The notes under the pieces were generated by a model. The model had not been told where the DNA came from. It worked only from the letters and a program-made list of their open reading frames with translations, and did not search any database. A program made the position numbers and the translations under genes. This document shows positions 10,784 to 22,203 of a stretch of 64,000 nucleotides of DNA, piece after piece. The number at the start of each line of letters is the position of its first letter. Positions within the stretch are counted from its first letter, which is position 1. Origin of the DNA: Effrenium voratum (lineage: Eukaryota > Sar > Dinophyceae > Suessiales > Symbiodiniaceae); contig CAUJNA010000848.1 of NCBI GenBank assembly GCA_963377175.1, positions 26,001 through 90,000 of the forward strand, in the 5' to 3' direction.

Positions 10784-10975
10784 CTAGGTCGAACAGCGGC
10801 AAGTGGCAGAGTACTCGACGTATTTGTCCTCAATCTGCTCATTCATCTTCTTCACGCCCTCATTTATCTTAGTGCCAAGCACAGCCATGACAATACGCAA
10901 CCAGGAAGGCATGGGCCCCGAAGAAATGCCAGTCATTACTGCGGCAGCCACTTGGCCGATCACAAACTTGGCGGT
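10784..10975 (-). CDS. Putative terminal exon, hydrophobic protein
   Basis: This minus-strand open segment follows a good acceptor (TTTGTGCAG, exon starting at 10975) and ends in TAG. It encodes about 63 residues beginning TAKFVIGQVAAAVMTG, with a hydrophobic Gly/Ala-rich stretch, an amphipathic KINEGVKKMNEQIEDKY helix and a CRCST tail. It may be the last exon of the same leftward gene as the 11.4, 13.9 and 14.2-15.4 kb segments, but linkage is inference. Function unknown. Confidence 0.4.
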   Translation of the reverse strand, partial: TAKFVIGQVAAAVMTGISSGPMPSWLRIVMAVLGTKINEGVKKMNEQIEDKYVEYSATCRCST

Positions 10976-11390
10976 CTGCACAAACACGAAAACGCAGAAA
11001 ACAACAACTGGGGTTGCGGAAATCGGAGAAACAAATCTGCTAGGACGCTCCCTGGGTGCTGTCTATTGATACCCATTTTAGGGGCTTAAAACAGGTACTA
11101 AACGGGTACCATCCCCATGGTACCCCGGTGCGAAAACTGGTTTGGATGAAACCTGACACTTGACAAGGCCCGTCTCACATGCGAAGCAGTACCACACCGG
11201 CCGTCGATCTCGCAACAATGTGCCCGCACCGTTGCGAGCACCTCAAGCAGCACCCCAAACAGCATCCCAAAACAGCACCTGCACCAGCACCCCAAACTGC
11301 ACGCCCCCTAGCACCCAGCCGTCAATCTCGCAAATAACTTTCCCTTCTTTATTCGAAGTCAGAACTCCAAAATAGCTTTCAGCTATCTGG

Positions 11391-11567
11391 GGAAAAAAGA
11401 AAAGATTGGCCGAGGGGCGGTGTTGCGAAACTCTTGGCCGCAGGTGGTCTTCGTATTGCAGATCTGATCCCTGGCAGTCTCCAAGATGTCTTTCAGGTAC
11501 TTCTGCGCTGCTGTAGAACCAAATCTCCTGAGCTCCGGAGCTAGTTCTTTTGCTTTGTTGTTGACAC
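11391..11567 (-). CDS. Putative internal exon, helical protein
   Basis: The segment follows the acceptor GATTCAG at 11568-11569 and reads about 50 residues of charged helix (VNNKAKELAPELRRFG, QKYLKDILETARDQICN). The downstream donor was not resolved. A pyrimidine tract with CCCCAG just below 11400 could be the acceptor of the next exon. It lies in the same orientation as the neighbouring exon-like segments. Function not recognised. Confidence 0.3.
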
Positions 11568-11689
11568 CTGAATCAATCAAAACCTGATAGTCAAAGGAAG
11601 TTTAGTAAGAAAACTTCCGTAATACGAAAAGTAGAATCACAAGATCCGGATTCACTTAGACGTGAAGTTAGCACGAAAAATCGCGAAGG

Positions 11690-11995
11690 GTACCTCTGTT
11701 CTGCGTGCGGTCTCGCCACGGTCTCGCCACGGCTCGCCGCGGGTTCGCCACGGTCTCGCCGCGGGCTCGGAATGTTGCCCACTGTAGTGCTCGCGCAGAC
11801 GTTTTCGGAGGTTTTCGGAGGTCCATTTTGCGTGGCAGGTGCAGCACTTTGGCAACCTAAGGTACAGATTTCGTGGCAGGTGCAGTATTTTGTGCCCGTG
11901 CAAGGTCAAGTACAGATTTCGCGGCAGGCGCAGTATTTTCGCAAGGTCGAGTACATTTTTCGTGGCAGGCGCGGTACTTTCGCAAGGTCAGGTGA
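11690..11995. repeat. GGTCTCGCCAC repeats and a stray satellite module
   Basis: At 11705-11765 a roughly 15-bp unit (cacggtctcgc) repeats. At about 11825-11990 a block repeats cgtggcaggcgcagtatttt-like units. The latter is the reverse complement of the module aaaatactgcgcctgccacg that makes up part of the satellite at 55.97-57.95 kb. Confidence 0.7.
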
Positions 11996-11996
11996 T

Positions 11997-12020
11997 GGAT
12001 AGATAGATAGATAGATAGAT
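11997..12020 (+). repeat. (GATA)n microsatellite
   Basis: Perfect short GATA/TAGA run immediately before the first GAAA tract. Confidence 0.95.
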
Positions 12021-12025
12021 CAAAT

Positions 12026-12092
12026 GGGAAGAGAGAGAGAAAGAAAGAGAGAAATAAAGAAAGAAAGAAAGAAAGAAAGAAAGAACAGAAAA

Positions 12093-12160
<68 letters not shown>

Positions 12161-12517
12161 AAAGAAAGAAAAGAAAGAAAGAAATAAAGAAAGAAAGCTG
12201 GAAAGAAAGAAAGAAAGAAAGAAACAGAGAAAGAAAGAAAGAAAAGTAAGAAAGAAAGAAATCAAAAAAGGAAAGAAAGAAAAAAAGAAAGAAAGAAAGA
12301 AAGAGAGAAAAGAAAGAAAAGAAAAAGGAAAGAAAGAAAGAAATAAAGAAATAAAAGAAAGAAAGCAAGACAGAAAGAAAGAAAGAAAGAAAAAAAGAGA
12401 GAAAAGGAAGAAAGAAAGAAAGAAATAAAAGAAAGAAAGAAAAGAAAAGAAAAGAAAAGAAAAGAAAGAAAGAAAGAAAGAAAGAGCGAGAGAAATAAAG
12501 AAAGAAATAAAAAAGGA

Positions 12518-12549
<32 letters not shown>

Positions 12550-12558
12550 AATAAAGAA
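12026..12558 (+). repeat. (GAAA)n polypurine tract 1
   Basis: About 530 bases almost entirely of A and G on the plus strand, with GAAA periodicity and scattered single-base interruptions. Frames through it (KERKKERK or FLSFFLSF) are repeat artefacts. It probably lies in an intron of the putative leftward host gene. Confidence 0.98.
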
Positions 12559-12994
12559 ATGTGGTTCGGGCACGGACCTGTGCCCAGGCGAAAGGTTAGA
12601 GGGGTTAAACAAGCCACGAAACAAGGACCCCAAAACAATAACCAATCCCCGGTCCCAAAGATCAGGGTTTCCCACACACAAGTAACCAATCAACCACAAA
12701 CCAGGAAAATAACCAAAACAGAAAAATGGATACCCGCAACCTTGATCGACGATGAACCGCACAGGCGATCCCCACCAACCGGCCCCGGGCTGAAATCTCT
12801 TTCTCCTCCAACACGAAGGCGGTCGACGTGAGGGCCCGGCGACGCTCATCCGAGGCGCGCCGGATCCAATCTTGAGCCAAAAGCCATGGGTCAGTCACTA
12901 TCGCGACATCACCATAGACTTTGGATGCAAATTGCCCGGTATGCCGCTATCGCGGCAATCCCGGTTAACATTCACAACACATGGCCAATTACAA
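12559..12994. other. Unique GC-richer spacer between two polypurine tracts
   Basis: About 435 bases of ordinary sequence separating two GAAA arrays. No gene, terminal repeat or exon with good splice sites was recognised. Its position inside a split microsatellite suggests it may be an insertion, but no inverted ends or duplicated target was found. Confidence 0.5.
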
Positions 12995-13066
12995 GAAAGA
13001 AAGAAAGAAAGAAAGAGAGAAGTAAAGAGAGAAAGAAAGAAAGAAAGAAAAGAAAAAGAAAAGAAA

Positions 13067-13111
<45 letters not shown>

Positions 13112-13128
13112 GTTGAGAGAAATAAATA

Positions 13129-13160
<32 letters not shown>

Positions 13161-13245
13161 CATATAAAAAGGAAGAGAAAGAAAAGAAAGAAAGATAGAA
13201 AGAAAGAAATAAAAGAAAGAAAGAAAGACAGCAAGAAAGAAAGAC

Positions 13246-13280
<35 letters not shown>

Positions 13281-13303
13281 GAGAAAGAAAGAGAAAGAGA
13301 GAG

Positions 13304-13370
<67 letters not shown>

Positions 13371-13410
13371 AAAGAAAAAAGAAAGAAAGAAAGAAAGAAA
13401 GAAGGAACGA

Positions 13411-13464
<54 letters not shown>

Positions 13465-13502
13465 TAAATAAAGAAAGAAAGAAAGAAAGAAAAAAAAAGG
13501 AA

Positions 13503-13553
<51 letters not shown>

Positions 13554-13554
13554 C

Positions 13555-13594
<40 letters not shown>

Positions 13595-13598
13595 GCGA
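12995..13598 (+). repeat. (GAAA)n polypurine tract 2
   Basis: About 600 bases, nearly pure A/G on the plus strand, GAAA period with some GA runs. With tract 1 it forms about 1.1 kb of strong strand asymmetry. Confidence 0.98.
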
Positions 13599-13849
13599 CA
13601 GAAAAGCTCTGCACCCAGCAGCTGCATCTCCTCCTTCCAGTCTGAAAGGAGCAAATGGACCTTGGCAAACGGCCAGTGACGATTGCAAATCCATTTGGGT
13701 CTCGGTTTTCTGGAGGATACCCTTCTCCACTTGCTTTAAAGGGAAAAGGAGAACCCAGCTAGCTTGCGTATGTGCTCGAAAAAACAAACCACTACCACCT
13801 CTTGGAATATAATAACCAAAAATCACTGAAAATAACAGGGTGAACTTAC

Positions 13850-14036
13850 TTCTATCAGGCCCTCGCAGCATTTTCTCGCTGAGAACGTCTCGACACACTC
13901 TGAATCTTCTTCAGAATCGCCTTCTTCACTGACACTCGAAAAGACTGATGCGAACTGCCACTGCGAAGCTTGGAACGCGAGCCCATAGATGTCTGCAGCA
14001 CTGTAACGAGCTTGCACAAATTCCAAGCCGTAGATT
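13850..14036 (-). CDS. Putative internal exon, acidic protein segment
   Basis: It is bounded by an acceptor (TTTGTCCAG, exon from 14036) and a consensus donor GTAAGT after 13850, so 187 nt. It encodes a segment containing GLEFVQARYSAADIYG and an acidic Ser/Glu stretch (SVSEEGDSEEDSE). Both splice sites are canonical, which makes this one of the better supported host exons. Product not recognised. Confidence 0.5.
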
Positions 14037-14196
14037 CTGGACAAATCCTCGCGTCAGCAAGGTGCTATACAAGCGCTGCAAACACAATAGAATGCATGCT
14101 AGCGTACAACTTATTGACTGTCATTTGATGTGAATTTTATAGGTGACGCAATTGCGCTGCAAACGCAAAACCTGATATATTCAGCACAAACGCTGC

Positions 14197-15372
14197 TCAG
14201 AATGGACCGTAACACGCTAGGCGAAGAAAACAAAAACATGCGGAACTCTTGCTGACAAACTGCATCTCAGCCATGTCCACAAGTTGCTGTCTGCGCGGCT
14301 CTCTGCATCGCCTGCTGTACGCCAAAACAGCTTCTCGCCACTCTTGAGATACGGCAGAAATCCAGCGTGCTTTACCTGGTGATACAAAACAACCAGCAAC
14401 CACAAAAAAAACGAAACAGCACAAAAGTTCTACTATATCGCCTAACCTCACCAAAGCTGAGGCTCTCTGCGCGTAATGATCCTTCACAAAGATGTCGTAA
14501 CAAGTGTGCACGTTTGTTGACGAAAGCACTGCAGCGGGCACGTTGTGATCTAGAAAGCCTAGCATATCCAACGTTGCTGTAATATGCGGCAGCATCAGCG
14601 GTGAGCGCACGCATTCCAGATCATATGCGCTGACGTGCTGTGACTCTTTGCTTACACTGCGGTCTAAGCGAAGCAATAAAGACATCAGATCTTCCACCGT
14701 GCTGACTGACTGCAGGCGATTACGCTGTGGTCCGCCGGCTTGACCTGCTCGCAAGCTCTTGTATCCCTGCTTGCACAGCTGTTCTGAAAATGACCGGAGC
14801 CAACTCTCCAAAACACAGGTCTTCGAGCGCTGGAAACATTGCGTAAAATGAGACGCCAAGGCGGTTGACGTGCTAAACGTCAGAATCACTATCACCTTAA
14901 TGACCTCGCCACTAGAAATGTTGGCACGCGTCAGATGGCGCACCAAATGCTGTGTCTCAGTAAACAAGGGATCGGCCGCATCTTTGAAAACACTATGAAT
15001 TGAGCAGACCTTCATGACGTCCGCAAATGTGACGTGGCCAGTAGCCCAGGGCACTTCTTGCATATAAAACATATCATCAGAGCACTTCCAGCCATTCCGC
15101 TGCAACATGTGCGAGAGCAGCACTTCTCCGGCACGTCTATTTCGAAATACCAATCTGCCCACGTCGACTACCTCCTTCTGTGTGAGAGATACCGCTGAAG
15201 AACTTGAGCACACCCGCACAACTGCTTTCATAGCTTGAAGGACTTCAATCTCAGCAGCACTTTTCTCAGAACGATCCAACTTCAACCACCTGCTAATGCT
15301 GTCTTCCGCGGCATGGCTACTGAACATAATTCCAATTATATGCGTGCTGTAACTCTTCTGCATTTTAACCAT
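14197..15372 (-). CDS. Putative host gene, large exon(s), unknown protein
   Basis: A 391-codon open frame on the minus strand, mostly helical, starting MVKMQKSYSTHI. No family was recognised. A likely short intron lies at 14376-14451: donor GTGAGG, a T-rich tract, acceptor CACCAG. The Cys/Phe-rich stretch it would remove looks like translated intron. Splicing there changes the downstream frame to one reading HAGFLPYLKSGEKLFW. The 13850-14036 exon lies downstream in the same orientation. The protein start could be an upstream exon. Confidence 0.5.
   Translation of the reverse strand: MVKMQKSYSTHIIGIMFSSHAAEDSISRWLKLDRSEKSAAEIEVLQAMKAVVRVCSSSSAVSLTQKEVVDVGRLVFRNRRAGEVLLSHMLQRNGWKCSDDMFYMQEVPWATGHVTFADVMKVCSIHSVFKDAADPLFTETQHLVRHLTRANISSGEVIKVIVILTFSTSTALASHFTQCFQRSKTCVLESWLRSFSEQLCKQGYKSLRAGQAGGPQRNRLQSVSTVEDLMSLLLRLDRSVSKESQHVSAYDLECVRSPLMLPHITATLDMLGFLDHNVPAAVLSSTNVHTCYDIFVKDHYAQRASALVRLGDIVELLCCFVFFVVAGCFVSPGKARWISAVSQEWREAVLAYSRRCREPRRQQLVDMAEMQFVSKSSACFCFLRLACYGPF
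14376..14451 (-). other. Candidate 76-bp spliceosomal intron
   Basis: On the minus strand the donor is TTTG/GTGAGG, followed by a T-rich tract with a run of eight T, and the acceptor is CACCAG/G. Its removal shifts frame relative to the unspliced reading. Typical eukaryotic architecture; no transcript evidence available. Confidence 0.5.
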
Positions 15373-16900
15373 CTAATTAGAGAAGACACATCTGTATTTG
15401 CACACTGTCAAAGTAGTGCACGGCACAACTCGAGCCTAAATGGGTCACACAACCTAAAGCAATCCCCACACAAGTCTAAGACCATCCACACAATCGAAAA
15501 CCACCCACAAGAGCTAAAACCACCCACAACCTCTCCAAACTCTACCGGGAGCAACAAGCAGCTATAGACATCCCGGATTGTTGTCCGGCATCCTTTTGTT
15601 GAAGGGTGAAAGGGCCCCCAAAAAAATGGCACGGCCCCCACAGACCCTTGTTGCACTGCACACAAGTGGCCATGTGAATGTTGACCTGGGATAAAACCCG
15701 AGATTTATCAATAGGGCGTTCCCTCTTTTGAAGTGGTTGGATTCTCCAACAGAGGTTCTCATTTTATACACCAAAACATAGCGCCATAAATAGTGGTTTC
15801 CCTCTAATGTGATAGACAAAGCCGCATGTTTTGAATTGGCCAAAGCAATATCTTTCTTCCGGAGCCCTGATAAGCCGGGTTGACTAATCTCGCGTCAACA
15901 TTACGGACTCTTCCAGAAACCTAGGAAATTAAAGTTTGAACTTTTTTGGCTTCCTTTAAAGTAGTCTTCCAGGGGTCCCCAAGAAAAGTTGACGAAAGCT
16001 TGGATTTGAAGGAGTAAGATTAGTGAAAGCATTAGTTAAATCAACCATAACATAAAACCAACCAACCATAAGAATCAATCATAACAACCATATAACAACA
16101 ATCAACCATAAGAGGCATACCCATGTTTCAATGCTTGGCCTGCGGTTTCTTTTAGTTGGAGCTTTGGGGTCAGGTGCCATCAATTGGTTGCTTCCCCGGT
16201 CTTGGCAAGGGTGATTCCCCGAAAATTAAGAGCTCTTCCCTCGCCAAACCGACCGGACTATCCCTCGAGTTAGGTGTAGCTCATTGCACGAGCAGAACGA
16301 ACAGAGCTGCGCCCGTTTCATGGCTCCAGAGAAACACTACCTTTTGGTAAAGGGAAACCACCAATAATGGCAATAGAAAGATACCCTTTTCGCAACCAGC
16401 AAGGGAAACCTTTTAGCTTTGGGAGAATGCCTGCTCTACTGGATCCCAACCTCAGCTTCCTCTACAGTCGAGGCCACAGCTAGTGTCACCTCTTCCGCCT
16501 TCTGCTCGAGAGAGGCAGCGGCCTGGCCGGCGGCAAGCAAGGCAAGTGTGTCAAGGGCGTGGACACGCCGTGCTGTTTGGGCTGTATAAGGGAGAGCGAC
16601 ACTTCAAAAAAATCACCGATTCTTGGCGGACCGAAACAAAGCTCCATTCATCAGGCACGCTTCAGCTCGGACCACTCAGCAAGACACGTGAACTTCTTTC
16701 CGGCATATGAAACACAGCTTTTTTGGCACACACACTCCACCACTGCAACGTTAGGCCACAGCTTGCTGTAACACGGGCCGTTGAAGCCTCTCGGAGAGAG
16801 TTCAAAATCTATGCATTTAGCAAGCCCAGAGGTCTGGTGCGAAAGTAGCTCTTGCGCGTATGTCTTGTCTTGCCGTTTGATAACGTAGGCAAAGCCGTTC
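15373..16900. other. No gene recognised; low-complexity AACCA-type stretch
   Basis: No supported exon. Positions about 16035-16115 are a low-complexity run of aaccataa and aaccaacc units. Around 16780-16860 lie diverged copies of segments that recur near 20.06 and 20.53 kb (for example gcgaaagtagctcttgcgcg), so this is part of a dispersed repeat family. Confidence 0.4.
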
Positions 16901-17545
16901 CACGGCGTGAGCATGTCAACTATATTTTTAACATGATGTCCTCCAGACCCTCACGCTCCACCACAGCCTTCGACCACGCCTTGCTGTAACGCGGGCCATT
17001 CAAACTTGTCAAATTTTGGCTGCCAGGATCTTTACATTGGGCTAACAAAGGCAAGAGCACTGTACAACATCAGCTGGCTGTTGTACACATACCTTGTTGA
17101 AGCAACATTGAGGCCACAGAGTGTTAAGCTGTCGCAGGCTTCCGTCACACTCGCGGTATGCATACACCAACCTAGGCAGTGAGCAGGTTGAGAGCTCTCT
17201 TGCATTCTGACTCGAAGACGTTCCATGGCGTGAGCATGTCAACAATACTTTTAACATGATGTCCTCCAGACCCTCACGCTCCACCACAGCCTTCGGCCAC
17301 GCCTTGCTGTAACGCGGGCCATTCAAACTTGTCAAATTTTGGCTGCCAGGATCTTTACATTGGGCTAACAAAGGCAAGAGCACTGTACAACATCAGCTGG
17401 CTGTTGTACACATACCTTGTTGAAGCAACATTGAGGCCACAGAGTGTTAAGCTGTCGCAGGCTTCCGTCACACTCGCGGTATGCATACACCAACCTAGGC
17501 AGTGAGCAGGTTGAGAGCTCTCTTGCATTCTGACTCGAAGACGCA
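16901..17545 (-). repeat. Tandem duplication of about 323 bp
   Basis: Two adjacent copies begin near cacggcgtgagcatgtcaac (16901) and catggcgtgagcatgtcaac (17224) and stay nearly identical to about 17220 and 17542. They share blocks such as gtcctccagaccctcacgct and cgcaggcttccgtcacactc. On the minus strand both can be read as short protein-like segments (NGPRYSKAWPKAVVE), so they may be duplicated exons or repeat copies. A third, diverged copy is at 20224-20520. Confidence 0.85.
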
Positions 17546-19260
17546 GCCTCTTTAAAGCCGCAGAAGCGGCTGACGCCACTATGGCTACAAATCAGTCGAT
17601 CCAGATGGCTTCACTTCACTTTCCTGTTCGTCCTGCTCCTTCACCTGCTTCACCTTTAATCCACTCGCAGCAACCTTGGCGGCAATGGCGAGAGTACCAA
17701 TGGCTTGACTTGCAAGTTTGCGCTTCTGCCGCTCGGAGCCACCTCGTCTGCTCATCACTGCAAATGACATATCTAAACTAGAAAAATAAAGACTTCCTCC
17801 CAACACTCAAAATAAACCTTTCCTTCAAACAAGCAACCTGTAGTAATAAGAGGCACGAGGCTGGACATAGCGCCCAAAACTTGTGGTGCTTGAGCTTGGA
17901 ATGCGACCGTCTGCTGAGTCCTGGCCTCTTTTAACTCCGTGTCCTTGCGCACCTATGTTGCCGCGCAGCTTGGCCAACTACGTTCCAAGTTTGCCAAAAA
18001 AACGTAAACATATATACAACAACTGCAAGCACACGCGCGCGCAGCCGTCGTAAAAGGCCAAGGACTCAGCAACACACACCTCTACGTGTCAATGAACGCA
18101 AACACATAGCATTGTTCGCACTTTCAGGCAAACACCAAACAGACATCTGGACGCCTTATACCCCAGCCTGGGCAGCGTGTTCTGCTTCACTCAAGGCGCT
18201 GACCGACGCAATATCTACAGCGTCGTTCAAATGCTTGAGCATCATAGTCAGGGTCTCCGCGCTGTGCAGAGCCACGTAGACAGTTTTGCGCGATCTGCAT
18301 AAGACTTTCTTGATGTTCTCCTGTCGCACACGTCAATTACACCGTGCTACTGTGCATTTCGCTAAAGGTTTGCAACACTTAATCGCAAGATATTCCAAGA
18401 TGAAGAATCAAAGAGACAATTGCGTGCACACCCAGCCTGCATGTCTTCCGGCAAGCTGCGCATCACCACAGCTCGCGCGCCCTCATGGTCTGCACCATAG
18501 CTAAGACCCACCTTCAACTGGATCGTCAATGACGCCATCACGAAGCCGAGCTACTTTGCGTGTGCATAAGCCGCAGAGGCAAGCTGCCAAGCATGCAAGG
18601 TCGCTCAGAACGTCGTGCATGAAATGAAACCACGTCACCGCACGTGAAAACGCACTTGCAATTCAAATAGCTCTGCAGCACAACGTGCTTGCACATGATC
18701 GCCAAAATCAACACAGTTCACCGAATATAGAACCACGCACTAATAGAATGAAAGCCCCTCAAAATTGATGGCGTACAGAGACATTGCTTGCTCTCTCACA
18801 ATAGTCATCAACATCGTGCACTTTTTGCATTTAACTGGCAGTCACGACCATCCCAAAACAAAACTTTCAAGATTACACTAAGGGTATCGGTAAAATCCCT
18901 ACTGGACCACACTGACATGCAAAAACAACCGCATGCCAACTCAGACCTAATTGGCAGTCACAGCCATCCCAAAAAGGCTTTCAAGACTACACTGAGGAAG
19001 TTAGTCAAATGCCTCTGAGCCAAAACCCTATCCTCTGGATGGAAGCATGATACTAAAATAGATTACACATGTGAGAGCGACCCGCACTGTCACCAGCCTG
19101 TTCCCGGAATTATGCAAATAGACGAGAGATCAGCAGAGCAGCAACCTGCACTAGAACAGATCAAACAACATGAGCCATAAACATCACCGTCTCTCATTTT
19201 GCACAAGCATCCCAAAGTATCAACTCTCAAAATGAACAAGAACAGCACAGGATACTAGAA
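17546..19260. other. No gene recognised
   Basis: Short frames only, without convincing splice sites or family motifs. About 18835-19015 contains two related segments (agtcacgaccatcccaaaac and agtcacagccatcccaaaaa) about 120 bp apart, and a third copy lies at about 19800, indicating a dispersed repeat. Confidence 0.4.
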
Positions 19261-19268
19261 CAACCTCA

Positions 19269-19700
19269 CATACATGCTTCCGCGAAGGATAGCGCTTCTT
19301 ATCCTTCATGGTGTGCTTAGCATCATACTCTACCGACTAAAAGAAGCTCACCTACATACATGCTTCCGAGACAGATAACGCTTCTCATCCTTCATAGTGT
19401 AGTTGACGCCATAATCTACCAACTAGAGCAACCTCACATACATGCTTCCGCAAAAAATGTTGCTTCTTATCCTTCATGGTGTACTTAGCATCACGATCTA
19501 CAAGTAGGACAAGCTCAAACACACGCCCCTTCATACGGTACTTGACATCATACCCTACCGACTACGACAAACTGACATACATGCTTCCGCGAAGGATAGT
19601 GTTTCTTATCCTTCATGGGATACTTATTCTCATTCTCTACTAAGTGTACACACTCACGTACATGCTTCCGCGAAGGATAGTGCTTCGTCTCCTTCATGGT
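19269..19700. repeat. Tandem hairpin-bearing repeat
   Basis: About five irregular copies of a 75-110 bp unit with core acatacatgcttccgcgaag. Most copies carry the inverted pair GAAGGATA / TATCCTTC separated by about 8 nt, so each can form a small stem-loop, followed by catggtgtacttagcatcat. Copies diverge more in the spacers than in the stems. One further copy is at about 10116-10190. Confidence 0.8.
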
Positions 19701-20223
19701 ATACTTAGCAGGGCATACTCGCACACTTGCACACACCGAAGGGTGATACTTCCTACTCTTCGTGCTAAATCAGAGTATACTCTTTTCGTATTTTGTTGGC
19801 AGTCACAGCCCTCCCAAAAAAGAGTTTTCAAGACCACACTAAAAGACTCAGTCAAATGCCTGCGAACCAAAACCCTGCCCCCAGCAAAGAAACAAGACGT
19901 TGGAATAAATGACACACGTGCGACCCCACGGTCACCGGCCTGTTCCCAGAATTCAGCAAGTACACGAAGCTCCGACGAAAACTAAACACCTGTTTGTAAA
20001 GAAACCTCGTCAAGTCCTAGCGGACCCAAACAGCACTCCATTTCTGACTGGCCTCTCAGGTTAGACGCGAAAGTAGCTCTTGCGCGTATGCCCCACTAAA
20101 GTAACTCGAGCACTACGAATTCATGGCAAAGCACATGAAGGACAACGGTTGTGCACATGCTACTACTGCTTGCACTACATCAGGCTTGCGTCTCGCCATT
20201 TGGTAAAGTAGACAAAGCCGTTG

Positions 20224-20520
20224 CATGGCGTGCACATGTCAACAGCACTGTTAACACTGTGTCCTCCAGACTCTCGTGCTTTGCCGTAGCCTTCGGCCAC
20301 ACCTTGCTGTAACGCGGGCCATTCAAACTTTTCAAATTTTGGCTACCGAGATCTTTACATTGGGCTAACAAAGGCAAAAGCACTGTGCAAAATCGGCCGG
20401 CTGTTGTACACATACCCTGTTGAAGCAACATTGAGGCCACAGAATGTTAAGCCGTCGAAGGTTGCCGTCACAGTCGCCGTATGCATACACCAACCTAGGC
20501 AGTGAGCAGGCTGAAAGCTC
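20224..20520 (-). repeat. Third diverged copy of the 323-bp repeat
   Basis: It aligns with the pair at 16.9-17.5 kb through gtcctccagac, tgctgtaacgcgggccattc and atacaccaacctaggcagtg, with scattered substitutions. Frames on either strand here (up to 189 codons) were not called because they cross the repeat boundary. Confidence 0.8.
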
Positions 20521-20524
20521 TTGT

Positions 20525-21379
20525 GCCGTTGAAGCCTCCCGGAGAGACTCCAAACTCTGTACATTTAGCAAGCCCAGAACCCAGCTCTGAAGCCAATATC
20601 CTATATCAGACTCTCCAACTCTCAGATCCGCCGCGCAACAGCATGCCCGGAGTTCTACTCCTCCTTCGCCTGCAGCTACATGCCAAAAGCTGCCGGCGCA
20701 AAGCAAAGCTGCCCCCACAACTAGAAAGCGTGACGTACGGGCATTTGTCCAGGAGCTGCGCCACGCTCCAGTACAAACGAAACCGTACTGTGTCTTCCAC
20801 AGGCTTTTGCTACGCATTCCATGCCAAAGGGAATTGGCGCCATGTGCGCTTTCAGCACGAGAACATCCCTGTACGATATCCCAGATTGAGGCTACATGTA
20901 GAAAAGTGGTCACATGTAGCCCTTGACTGGCCACGGAGCGCCGAGTGGATCTTTTCTACTAACTACTGGCTTTTGTGATTTTCTTACATTTGGCAATGTA
21001 GCCCCATTTTCTAAGGCTATCGGGGCCTAAAGGACTGACTTGGCAGGAAGCTACATTGGACCTTTTTTAGAAAACGAAAAAAACTAGAAAGTGACACATG
21101 TAGCCTGTGATTTGGTCAGCAAAATTGAGGCACAACCCATGTTTGTTTCCGTAAGAGGGCACTAATTGAAAGGCTACATTAGCAAAGCTCGATTTCTTGA
21201 CGACGCAGTTTCCTGGGGAGTTCCACGACAGACTTGGCAAGCACGCGTTAGACCTCAGCCGTCCCAGTGCTTCCAGCTATCATTCATGTTTACATCGGAT
21301 TAATAACCACCCCCCCCCACCGGGAGAAGGTCGAGAGGGTTTTTTGGGCTCTCCAACAAAATCCTGGCACTGAATTAAT
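20525..21379. other. No gene recognised; tacatgtag-rich stretch
   Basis: Open frames exist on both strands at 20.4-20.98 kb but overlap each other and the repeat, so none is supported. Positions 20880-21190 repeat ctacatgt/acatgtagc motifs. A C-run occurs at 21309-21319. Confidence 0.35.
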
Positions 21380-21399
21380 CCTGGAGGTCTACTTTAGTA

Positions 21400-21990
21400 T
21401 TGGGCAATGCAACTTTTGAATTGGGAATGAGGATCCCAGAGCTCCAGATGGATTCCAAAAGGGGCTTCGGCCCTTGCTTCCATTTGATTTAGTATTGCTG
21501 GAGCTTCCTTTTGAATTTGATTTGAGCTTCCCCTTATTTGATTTAGTATTGTTGGATTTGAGTTTGCATTTGATTTATTATTGTGGAATTTCACTTTCCA
21601 TTTGATTTAGTATTGCTGGAGCATCCTTTTCAATTTGATTTGAGTATCCAGTTGATTTAGTATTGTTGGATTTGAGTGTCCATTTAATTTAGTATTGCTG
21701 GGGCATCCTTTTGAATTTGATTTGAGTGTCAATTTGATTTAGTATTGTTGGATTTGAGTTCCATTTGATTTAGTATTGCTGGAACTTCCTTTTGAACTTG
21801 ATTTGAGTATCCCTTTGATTTAGTATTGTAGAATTTGGGTTTCCATTTGATATAGTATTGCCGGAACCTTCTTTCGATTGTGATTTAAGTATCTAGTTGA
21901 TTTAGTATTGTTGGATTAAACTGAAACTTCCTGCTTATTTTGATTTGAGTGTCCAGTTAACTGAGTATTTTGGAAATTCACTTTCCATTT
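21400..21990. repeat. AT-rich minisatellite
   Basis: About ten imperfect tandem units of roughly 40-65 bp built around ccatttgatttagtattgct and ttttgaatttgatttgagt. Units differ in length and share the tgatttagtattg core. No coding potential. Confidence 0.9.
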
Positions 21991-22203
21991 GAATTAGTAT
22001 TTCACTTTCAGGGAGTTCTGGCTGATGATGTTTCTGTTGGATTGGCAGTGCAAAGCAAGTGGAAAGCACATGTCAGCAAGGTTTAGGTGCAGTCCCATTT
22101 TCTACAGGCGCACCGTGTTAGTCTGAAACCAATGCACGTCAGAGTCTGCAACATGCTCCCTCTTGCACCAAGCTTGCACAAGAATGAAATGCCTCTGACT
22201 TGC

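Noticed and set aside
12024..13679. Long ORFs of Lys/Glu/Arg or Phe/Leu/Ser repeats
   Set aside because: They are translations of GAAA microsatellite in every frame, with no other coding evidence.
20365..20978. 189-codon minus and 158-codon plus ORFs
   Set aside because: They overlap each other and the diverged 323-bp repeat, with no motif or splice support.
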